DNA from: Brevibacillus panacihumi W25
GTDB lineage: Bacteria; Bacillota; Bacilli; Brevibacillales; Brevibacillaceae
Length of the DNA: 64,000 nt
Reading direction: 5' to 3'
NCBI RefSeq assembly: GCF_000503775.1
Contig: NZ_KI629785.1
Location: forward strand, 434,001-498,000
Positions 15,571 to 22,040 of this stretch are shown here, one piece after another. The position numbers were made by a program, and so were the translations under genes. How positions within the stretch are numbered: the stretch's first letter is position 1; the number at the start of each line of letters is the position of its first letter. The notes beneath the pieces were generated by a model. It was not told where the DNA came from and did no database searches. It saw only the letters and a program-made list of their open reading frames with translations.

Positions 15571-16332
15571 TTAGTGAATAGTCCAACCGCCATCTACGAC
15601 AAGCGTGCTGCCCGTAATGTACTCCGACTCGTCGTACGAGAGAAAGACTACGGCATTGGCTACATCAGCCGGTTTTCCAACTCGACCTGCGGGCACACGT
15701 TCCAGAACCCACTCTTTGACCTCAGGATTTTCCAAGCCTTTTTGTGTAAATGGCGTTTCCACTACACCAGGAGCCACCGCATTTACTGTAATGCCATGGG
15801 AAGCAAGCTCCAGCGCGATCGCTTTGGTCAGCATGAACAATCCACCCTTGGACGAGTTGTAATGCGGCTGGCAATGACCGCTGCTGGAAACTACGCGATG
15901 CGCTTCAACCGAAGTAATATTGATAATTCTGCCGCCACGGCCCGCCTTGATCATTTCCTTGGCTGCTGCCTGGGAGCAGAGGAATGGCGCTTTCAGATTG
16001 ACGTTGTGGACGCGGTCCCACTCCTCTACGCCAAGCTCGAGAAATGGCGTAAAAGCGACGATACCGGCATTGTTCACGAGAATATCGAGTTGACCGAATT
16101 CCTGTACCGTTTGCGACACCATTTTTTCTACGTCTGCCGGATTGGTAACATCTACCTTGATTACCATCCCTTTGCTTCCCGCCGGCGCCATCGCGATGGT
16201 TTCATTGGCTCCCGATTCATTGATGTCTGCAACAACGACGGTTGCCCCCTCTTCGAAGTAGCGCAATGCGATAGCTCGTCCATTACCGGATCCGGCTCCT
16301 GTTACGATAACCACTTTGTTTTGCAATTTCAT
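15571..16332 (-). CDS. Short-chain dehydrogenase/reductase (SDR)
   Basis: A 253-residue classical SDR. It has the cofactor loop TGAGSGNGRAIA near residue 11, an Asp after the second strand (VVADI) that favours NAD over NADP, NNAGIVAF, the catalytic Ser in NITSVEAH, and the YxxxK pair as HYNSSKGGL. The C-terminus ends ITGSTLVVDGGWT. SDRs of this type interconvert alcohols and ketones or aldehydes. Inside the gamma-glutamylation operon it could oxidise the hydroxyl of a gamma-glutamyl amino alcohol, feeding the aldehyde dehydrogenase; this is inference. Its ATG overlaps the stop of the M20 gene by four bases, so translation is probably coupled. Confidence 0.9.
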   Translation of the reverse strand: MKLQNKVVIVTGAGSGNGRAIALRYFEEGATVVVADINESGANETIAMAPAGSKGMVIKVDVTNPADVEKMVSQTVQEFGQLDILVNNAGIVAFTPFLELGVEEWDRVHNVNLKAPFLCSQAAAKEMIKAGRGGRIINITSVEAHRVVSSSGHCQPHYNSSKGGLFMLTKAIALELASHGITVNAVAPGVVETPFTQKGLENPEVKEWVLERVPAGRVGKPADVANAVVFLSYDESEYITGSTLVVDGGWTIH

Positions 16333-17480
16333 TTGACATCTTCCCTTCCCTGAATGGATTGTACGAATTTTTCGATGATTTTTTGATAAGTGAATAACGA
16401 TGGAATTTCTACATATTCATCCGGACCATGATGATTGGCTCCAATTGGTCCGAACTCGACTGCCGGTATTCCATGGGCGGCGAAAAAGCGCGTGTCGGCA
16501 GAGCCGTCTTGGCCAAACATCCTTACCGGCATAGCCGCCACTGTACTCGTCGAATGACGCAGCAGCCGAACGTAAGGGTCATCTGCGTAGGTTAGAACGG
16601 GAGCGCCCTCCTGGAGTACGCTTACGTCAGCCTCCGGGACAGCCCGCCGAATATCGGAAAGAATCTCATCCCGATCCTGTCCAGGCAGGTAGCGAATATC
16701 CAGACAGAACGAGCATGCATCAGGCACTTGATTGAGGGCCCCTCCCGCTTCGATCCGCGCGATATTGAAGGACGGACGATCATAGAAAGCTGAGCTTTGT
16801 TTCAAGAAATCGAGCCCTTCGATCTTTCGGTATACGTCCATAGCACAGAGAATTGCATTCTTTCCGAGCCAGGGACGGCTTCCGTGAGCGGCGACACCTG
16901 TCACTTCCACCTTCAGTTGCAATACGCCTTTGGCTTGCACGGCGATGTGCAAGTTCGTAGGTTCTCCGCAAATGACGAAATCGCCAAGAAAGCCATTTTG
17001 CGCCAAGAAGCCTGTGCCCTTCATTCCTCCCGTCTCTTCATCCGGGACCAGCTGCAAGAGAACATGGCAATCAAGCTCTTCCTCACGCAGCTCCACCATC
17101 GCCATCATCATGGCGGCCACTGCGCCTAGCATATCGTAGCTGCCTCGCGCATACAGCCTGTCCTCGACGATCTTTGGTTCGAACAAATGAGGCTCCCCCG
17201 GCACGACATCGAGATGTCCATTCAACACGACAGTAGGCTTTCCTGGTTTGTGTGCACCCTTGCTCGCCACTACGCTCTTCAGTCCCTGATTCATCAGAAC
17301 CTCCGTCTTGAGGCCATGACGGTTCAGCCACTCCGCACAGAATGTCGCCGATTGATTGATCGCAGTCGCAGAAGTGGCTTCCATTCGAATCAGGTCGCAC
17401 AGCAATGCAAGCAACGGCTTCTCCATCCCTACCACATCCTTTTTGCCATTTCTTTCTTTGTTCTCTATAGGGGGCGGCAT
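16329..17480 (-). CDS. M20-family amidohydrolase (ArgE/DapE type)
   Basis: About 383 residues of the M20 metallopeptidase family. Metal and catalytic parts are NGHLDVVPGE (His and Asp), YDMLGA, PDEETGG (general-base Glu), ICGEPTN, and the C-terminal HHGPDEYV. A dimerisation insert (GVAAHGSRPW) sits between. M20 enzymes cleave N-acyl or peptide amides such as N-acetylornithine or succinyl-diaminopimelate. Here it is the first gene after the sigma-54 promoter and could split a gamma-glutamyl amide at the end of the pathway, in place of a PuuD-type peptidase. The ATG at 17480 follows AGGAGGGG; the ATG at 17426 has a poorer site. Confidence 0.85.
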   Translation of the reverse strand: MPPPIENKERNGKKDVVGMEKPLLALLCDLIRMEATSATAINQSATFCAEWLNRHGLKTEVLMNQGLKSVVASKGAHKPGKPTVVLNGHLDVVPGEPHLFEPKIVEDRLYARGSYDMLGAVAAMMMAMVELREEELDCHVLLQLVPDEETGGMKGTGFLAQNGFLGDFVICGEPTNLHIAVQAKGVLQLKVEVTGVAAHGSRPWLGKNAILCAMDVYRKIEGLDFLKQSSAFYDRPSFNIARIEAGGALNQVPDACSFCLDIRYLPGQDRDEILSDIRRAVPEADVSVLQEGAPVLTYADDPYVRLLRHSTSTVAAMPVRMFGQDGSADTRFFAAHGIPAVEFGPIGANHHGPDEYVEIPSLFTYQKIIEKFVQSIQGREDVK

Positions 17481-17533
17481 CCTTCCCCTCCTATCCGGAG
17501 AAAATTTAGTAAATCTTCACGCAATTTTTTATT

Positions 17534-17549
17534 TGCAAGTACCATGCCA
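17534..17549 (-). promoter_or_regulatory. Sigma-54 promoter of the five-gene operon
   Basis: On the minus strand TGGCAT-GGTAC-TTGCA matches the sigma-54 consensus TGGCAC-N5-TTGCW with the invariant GG and GC in register. Transcription would start near 17523, about 43 bp before the ATG at 17480. An enhancer-binding activator gene lies immediately upstream, which supports use of this promoter. Confidence 0.85.
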
Positions 17550-17579
17550 CCTTTTTACTAGGCAAAAAGGCTAGGCTTT
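17550..17579. promoter_or_regulatory. Inverted repeats behind the sigma-54 promoter
   Basis: CCTTTTT (17550-17556) pairs with AAAAAGG (17564-17570), and AAAGGCTAGGCTTT (17566-17579) is a near-palindrome. They could be binding sites for the adjacent activator. They sit only about 15-30 bp behind the -24 element, closer than most enhancers, so the assignment is tentative. Confidence 0.35.
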
Positions 17580-17589
17580 CACCAAATAA

Positions 17590-17630
17590 AAATGGGATAA
17601 TCGGGCTAACTCCACCTGATCATCCCATTT
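17590..17630 (-). terminator. Terminator of the sigma-54 activator gene
   Basis: AAATGGGAT and ATCCCATTT form a 9-bp stem extended by GATC/AATC, followed on the minus strand by TTTTATTTGG. It isolates the activator transcript from the sigma-54 operon. Confidence 0.75.
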
Positions 17631-17637
17631 CACCCAT

Positions 17638-19668
17638 TTATCCTTGCAAATAGGCACTCCCCTTGCTTGTCAACTTACAACCGGCACGACCAGGAGTAAC
17701 TTCAATCAAGCCAGCTTCACGCAGTTGATCAAGCGTCTTGCGCATATCATTTTCCGTAATCACGTAGCCGCTCTCTCTTGCGCGTCTCACCAGCGCACGT
17801 CTGCCCGTATTTTGCCCACTCACCCGCCCTTGGTGAATCATTTGCAAAATCAAGAGCTCTCTTTTCTCACCTGGCAGCTCCTGCAAATCGAGATGCGGAG
17901 TCCCGCGGTTAGACACTGTATCAGCACTGCCCTGCAAAAACAATGGAATGTCCTCCAGCGTCTCGCATCCTTCATTCATAAACGCGATATACTCCATCGT
18001 ATTTTCCAATTCCCTGACATTCCCCGGCCATGGATACCGCATCAATGCGTCCTTCAACTGATGAACATGGCCCGGATGGGCGCCTCTGCGCTCCAGAAAC
18101 CAAGTCGCCAAATACGGAATATCCTCGGGCCTTTCACGAAGCGGCGGGATATCCAACTGCAAGACCCGCAGACGATAGTACAAATCATCGCGAAATTTCC
18201 CTTCTGCCACTAATTTGGACAAATCCCGATTGGTGGCGGCGATGATTCGGACATCAATCGGAAATAGCCTCGTACCCCCTACTTTCAATACCTCTTTTTG
18301 CTGAATCACGCGCAATAGCCGGCTTTGCAGGCTGGGTGAAATGTCGCCGATCTCGTCCAAAAAGATCGTACCTTTATGGGCTTCCTCAAATAATCCCGGT
18401 TTCCCTCCCTTTTTGGCTCCGGTAAACGCTCCATCTTCGTAGCCAAACAGCTCGCTCTCAAGGAGATTATCTGGCAATGCGCTGCAATTGACTGCAACAA
18501 ATGGATAGTTCGCACGTTTCGACGATTGATGGATCGCGTGAGCAAACAGCTCTTTTCCCGTCCCGCTCTCCCCAAGAATCAGCACATTCAAATCGGTTGA
18601 TGCCATTTTTTTCGCACGCTGTACGATCTGTTTCATTTTCTCGCTCACTGTAACCAATTCGTGAAAGCCGAACTTAGCCACGTGCCCCTTCGGTTGAAAG
18701 CGGAGCTTCAATTCCAGCTCTTCCACCCGCTTCGCCACTTTGAGGGTCAACACGCCTCCCGTCATCCGGCCGTTCGTCACGATGTGCTGATTGTTGAGAA
18801 TGACCTTCTGCTTCTTGATTTGTGTCAGGACATCCTTCCATTCTTCCTCGAACGAAGGACATTCCGCTCCCTCCTGCTTGAGCAAGCGCATGACATCCTG
18901 TGCTTCTTCTGCGGTACAGGAAAAAAATGCTTTGGCCTCTTGGTTGAGCAGCGTAATGCTTCCGTGCTGATCATAGCCAATGACCACGTCCTGAACCATA
19001 TTCAGCGTTTGCTGCAGCATTTTTTTGGCATGAATCAGGCCTTTCATGGTCAATTCCAAACCTTGACTGCGCGATACGATGCTTTCTGCGTATCGGGCCA
19101 GAATGTTGCGGGTTGTGCCGTTCAACAAGTTTAACTGCGTCAGCATATCCACCATGGTCCCCACATCTACAACCCGATCACCAATGTCCACGATCTGGTT
19201 CACATAGTCGGGGACCAGATGACTTTCTCCTGGCGTGATCGCGATGGGAAGCTGTTCGGACAGATCAGCACCTGGATAGTAGGCCACGCACTCGATATGT
19301 CTTGCTCCCAGTTCATACAGAAGAGCGATTGCCTCCTCTGCCGAATCTTTTTCATCATTGACGAGAAGCAATCGAGTCCCTGTAGGAATCGCCATAACAT
19401 TTTCCCAACTGCCGAGGGTCAAGGTCCGGCGGATGACCAGAATCACAGTACCTGGCTTGATCCAGGGAGGAGTATTCCTGAGGAAGATGGTGTGGGTACT
19501 GATTAGCACCATGTCAAAATCGATATCCTGATCTCCCCAGTCCTTGATGGGAATTCCTGAAAAATCTATCCATTGTCCGAATAGTCCATTCAATTGAGCG
19601 ACAATTTCCCCTGCGGTCTCCCGTGAACCGGCAATAATGGCTACTCTCGGCCTTCTTGGTATGTTCAA
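17638..19668 (-). CDS. Sigma-54-dependent transcriptional activator
   Basis: A 676-residue enhancer-binding protein. Residues 1-200 form a Rossmann-like sensory region that I do not recognise. Residues 225-330 look like a PAS domain (VIGYDQHGSITLLNQEAK). The AAA+ domain (about 345-575) has Walker A GESGTGKE, the sigma-54-contacting GAFTGA loop, Walker B GTIFLDEIGD, and the arginine-finger region FRDDLYYRL. The C-terminal 80 residues are not a Fis-type helix-turn-helix but look like a winged helix (MRKTLDQLREAGLIEVTPGR). It very likely drives the promoter at 17534-17549 in response to the operon's substrate. The start is a TTG at 19668 after AGAGGAAG. Confidence 0.92.
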   Translation of the reverse strand: MNIPRRPRVAIIAGSRETAGEIVAQLNGLFGQWIDFSGIPIKDWGDQDIDFDMVLISTHTIFLRNTPPWIKPGTVILVIRRTLTLGSWENVMAIPTGTRLLLVNDEKDSAEEAIALLYELGARHIECVAYYPGADLSEQLPIAITPGESHLVPDYVNQIVDIGDRVVDVGTMVDMLTQLNLLNGTTRNILARYAESIVSRSQGLELTMKGLIHAKKMLQQTLNMVQDVVIGYDQHGSITLLNQEAKAFFSCTAEEAQDVMRLLKQEGAECPSFEEEWKDVLTQIKKQKVILNNQHIVTNGRMTGGVLTLKVAKRVEELELKLRFQPKGHVAKFGFHELVTVSEKMKQIVQRAKKMASTDLNVLILGESGTGKELFAHAIHQSSKRANYPFVAVNCSALPDNLLESELFGYEDGAFTGAKKGGKPGLFEEAHKGTIFLDEIGDISPSLQSRLLRVIQQKEVLKVGGTRLFPIDVRIIAATNRDLSKLVAEGKFRDDLYYRLRVLQLDIPPLRERPEDIPYLATWFLERRGAHPGHVHQLKDALMRYPWPGNVRELENTMEYIAFMNEGCETLEDIPLFLQGSADTVSNRGTPHLDLQELPGEKRELLILQMIHQGRVSGQNTGRRALVRRARESGYVITENDMRKTLDQLREAGLIEVTPGRAGCKLTSKGSAYLQG

Positions 19669-19787
19669 CTGATGACTTCCTCTCTTCTATTCCTGCTTCT
19701 TTTTACTCCTGCTACCCTTTATTTCTCTTCTGTTCATCGTAGCACAATTTTGAATTGTCAGCTGATCCTGTCTTATTTTCAAAATTT

Positions 19788-20180
19788 TTAAATAATTGTT
19801 TTCTCGCCTTGCTGATTGCTTGATACCCACAGACGGATCAATTCCTGGCATTCCGCCCGCAGGATTTCGATGGAGTAGATGGCCTCTCGCAGATAGCCGC
19901 GCTGCCGATACTGCACCACATAGGTTGGCCCCTGCTTTTGGGAGCGGACTACGTAGCACCCCCGCTGGCGCAACAGGCGGCGAATGGCATGGTGCTGCCG
20001 TTCTGCCCAGCGGGAAAGCTCCTGAAAAACGCTGTCGTAGGTCAGCTTCAGGACGACCTGATGCGTCGAATCCATATCCACCATCACGACCCGAAACAAA
20101 ATGCCGAAGAGAATAAACCGTCGGATCAGATCCATCTCTTGTTCTTGCTGTTCTTTTCCTGATTCCTCCGGCTCGATCAT
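19788..20180 (-). CDS. Hypothetical protein coupled to the Y-family polymerase
   Basis: A 130-residue protein I cannot assign. It begins with an acidic/Gln-rich stretch (EPEESGKEQQEQE), followed by a hydrophobic segment (FILFGILFRVVMVDM) and a basic, Arg-rich middle (RHHAIRRLLRQRG in outline, around residues 62-73). Its ATG overlaps the TGA of the polymerase gene as ATGA, so the two are translated together and share the SOS promoter. YolD-like proteins usually hold this position, and this could be a diverged functional counterpart, but no YolD motif is visible. Confidence 0.75.
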   Translation of the reverse strand: MIEPEESGKEQQEQEMDLIRRFILFGILFRVVMVDMDSTHQVVLKLTYDSVFQELSRWAERQHHAIRRLLRQRGCYVVRSQKQGPTYVVQYRQRGYLREAIYSIEILRAECQELIRLWVSSNQQGEKTII

Positions 20181-21418
20181 TTATAATGCCCTCCGATCTT
20201 CCGGGCGCGCTCCCTCGCCTGGCCGGCTCCAAGCAGAGACGTAGCTCGCAGGATGGCATCCGGACCGTACTTGGAGCGAATCCCGTCCATCGCATGGGCC
20301 AGCGAACGCCGTCTGTGATTGTCCGTAAACAGATTCAGCTGAAGCACATTGTCCGGGACCAACTGCCCGAGATTGACTCCGACACTTCGCACAGGCGTCC
20401 CTTGCCAGTGGCGGTCAAACAGGCAGCAGGCTGCCTCGTACAGCGTCGTCGCGTCATTCGTCTGCTCCTCCAGCTTCAACTGGCGGCCAAATCCGTTGGC
20501 TGCATCCAAATCAGCGCCGCGGCACCCTACCGAGACGACTGATCCCATCAGTTCCTTGCTCCGTGCCCGCCGAGCTACCTCCTCGCACAGCTCCAACAGG
20601 ACCACCTTGATTTCTGCTGCTGTGTGGTAATCGCGCGGCAGCGTCATGTGGTGACCGATCCCTTTTTGCGTATCGTAGGCGCGAAGCGAGACAGGCGAAT
20701 CATCCAGACCATGTGCGGTGCGCCACAGCACCTCGCCGTTTACTCCCCAACGCTGCTTGAGGACTGCGGGAGACAATCCCGCCAATTGCCCGATCTGGTA
20801 CACGCCCATGCGGTGAAAATGCCGCTTCATCCGCGAGCCCACCCCGAACAGCTTCTCGATCGGCAGCTTCCACAGCGTCTCTTCCAGCTCTTCTTTCTTT
20901 AACCAAAAAACGCCCGCCTCTTGTTTCTTGGCGAAGTTGTCACAAGCCATTTTGGCCAGAACCTTGTTCTCCCCGATTCCTACCCGGCAGTTGATCCCCG
21001 TCTCCAGCCAGACGCGCTGGCGGATCTGCGCCGCCATCTGATACACATCCCCAAACAGATGGACACTCCCTGTCACATCGAGGAACTGCTCGTCGATGGA
21101 GTACGGCTCTACCTTGTCGGTAAAAGACTCGAAAATCTGCGTAATCAGCAATGAAATATGAATATACGTTTCCATGCGCGGACGTACGACGACGAGGCGC
21201 CGGCATTTCTGCTGGGCCTGCCACAGCGCCTCTGCTGTGACGACCCCATAGGTTTTGGCGATTGGACAGGCAGCCAGAACCACACCGCTGCGCCGCTCAG
21301 GATCTCCTGCTACAACGATCGGCTGATCCCGGAGCGCTGGATTGGCTGCTTTCTCGATACTGGCGTAGAAACTTTGCATGTCGATGAGAAAAATAATCCG
21401 CTTGTTCGCCTTGGTCAT
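20177..21418 (-). CDS. Y-family DNA polymerase (UvrX/DinB-like translesion polymerase)
   Basis: A 413-residue error-prone polymerase that copies damaged templates. The catalytic parts are FLIDMQSFYASIE (first Asp and steric-gate region) and PYSIDEQFLDVT (SxDE pair). They are followed by the helix-hairpin-helix thumb (KLFGVGSRMKRHFHRMGV) and a little-finger domain (LPRDYHTAAEIKVVLLEL). QxxL(F/S)-type clamp motifs near the end (LQLNLFTD) fit beta-clamp binding. It resembles the UvrX/YqjW branch of bacilli more than DnaE-linked forms. Two LexA boxes precede it. It starts with ATG after AGGAG and is coupled to the gene at 19788. Confidence 0.92.
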   Translation of the reverse strand: MTKANKRIIFLIDMQSFYASIEKAANPALRDQPIVVAGDPERRSGVVLAACPIAKTYGVVTAEALWQAQQKCRRLVVVRPRMETYIHISLLITQIFESFTDKVEPYSIDEQFLDVTGSVHLFGDVYQMAAQIRQRVWLETGINCRVGIGENKVLAKMACDNFAKKQEAGVFWLKKEELEETLWKLPIEKLFGVGSRMKRHFHRMGVYQIGQLAGLSPAVLKQRWGVNGEVLWRTAHGLDDSPVSLRAYDTQKGIGHHMTLPRDYHTAAEIKVVLLELCEEVARRARSKELMGSVVSVGCRGADLDAANGFGRQLKLEEQTNDATTLYEAACCLFDRHWQGTPVRSVGVNLGQLVPDNVLQLNLFTDNHRRRSLAHAMDGIRSKYGPDAILRATSLLGAGQARERARKIGGHYK

Positions 21419-21439
21419 CTTGGACCATCTCCTATATAA

Positions 21440-21452
21440 GAACGTTTGTTCG
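21440..21452. promoter_or_regulatory. LexA (SOS) box, proximal
   Basis: GAACGTTTGTTCG, a perfect GAAC-N4-GTTC core, lies 22 bp upstream of the polymerase start. Confidence 0.85.
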
Positions 21453-21476
21453 CAAAATCTTTTGTTCTTAGTATAG

Positions 21477-21490
21477 CAAACAAACGTTCG
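21477..21490. promoter_or_regulatory. LexA (SOS) box, distal
   Basis: On the minus strand CGAACGTTTGTTTG, one base off the GAAC-N4-GTTC core. Together with 21440-21452 it brackets an extended -10 element (TGCTATACT on the minus strand), so LexA would block this promoter tightly. Confidence 0.65.
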
Positions 21491-21561
21491 CTTTTATACC
21501 TCCTTTTCTTCTTTTGGGCTTGGTAATTTTTGCTGGCTCGTCCTAGGCGCGTTCGGAATAA

Positions 21562-21593
21562 GAAAAACGGGGGAAGATCAAGGTCACCCCCGT
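21562..21593 (-). terminator. Terminator closing the long hairpin element B
   Basis: ACGGGGG and CCCCCGT form a 7-bp GC stem, followed on the minus strand by TTTTCTTATT. Its 13-base loop includes CTTGATCTT, which is complementary to AAGATCAAG at the far side of the element (21886-21894, complement strand). Confidence 0.6.
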
Positions 21594-21615
21594 CCTTTTG
21601 CTTTCGTGGTCCTCA

Positions 21616-21860
21616 AGCTGTAGTGGAGCAGAGGAAAAAGGCGAGAACGCTCAGGCGGGTTGGGATCTTCGCTGGGAGCATCCCTGGCCGGCTACACTCC
21701 AAAGACGGAACCGCGGCCAAAAGCAGCCCTTTCGAAGAAGTGGTTCAAGGTTGGCCGCTAAATGCATGTTCCGCCTTTTGCGTTGCGCCTAGGTCAAGAT
21801 CCCAAATGCCTTCGCTTTTCTCCCCTTTTTCCTCGACCATCTTTTCTTGCTCCCCCCACC
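21616..21860 (-). repeat. Long imperfect hairpin element (element B)
   Basis: A 245-bp non-coding inverted repeat between the polymerase gene and the lipoprotein gene. The stems are GAGGAAAAAGG (21631-21641) with 21824-21834, TTGGGATCTT (21660-21669) with 21797-21806, CGGAAC (21706-21711) with 21768-21773, and GCGGCCAA (21713-21720) with 21751-21758. An outer pair, 21572-21581 with 21886-21895, encloses it. Read on the minus strand it starts GGTGGGGGGAGC and ends CTCCACTACAGCT, resembling element A in the IS (GGTTGGGG...CCCCACTACAGCT). It ends before a terminator, so it may be a structured RNA; a mobile relic is the alternative. No open frame in it has coding signals. Confidence 0.65.
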
Positions 21861-21991
21861 TTTCACGGGCCTCTCTATGGAGCATCTTGATCTTCGGATC
21901 GAAATGGGATTCTTCACATCGTGACAGCCCTCATATACAAACAGCTTAAAACCCGTCTTTACCACAATTCCGGACCTATCTGTTAAAAAAA

Positions 21992-22017
21992 CAGGGCTGC
22001 GGAAAACAACAGCCCTG
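21992..22017 (-). terminator. Terminator of the propeller-type lipoprotein gene
   Basis: CAGGGCTG and CAGCCCTG form an 8-bp stem with a 10-base loop, followed on the minus strand by TTTTTTTAACAG. Confidence 0.85.
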
Positions 22018-22040
22018 CTTTGGAATCAGGATTCGGACCA

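Noticed and set aside
21530..21949. Open frames across the long hairpin element B
   Set aside because: Composition is explained by the inverted repeat; no start signals and stops at random places.
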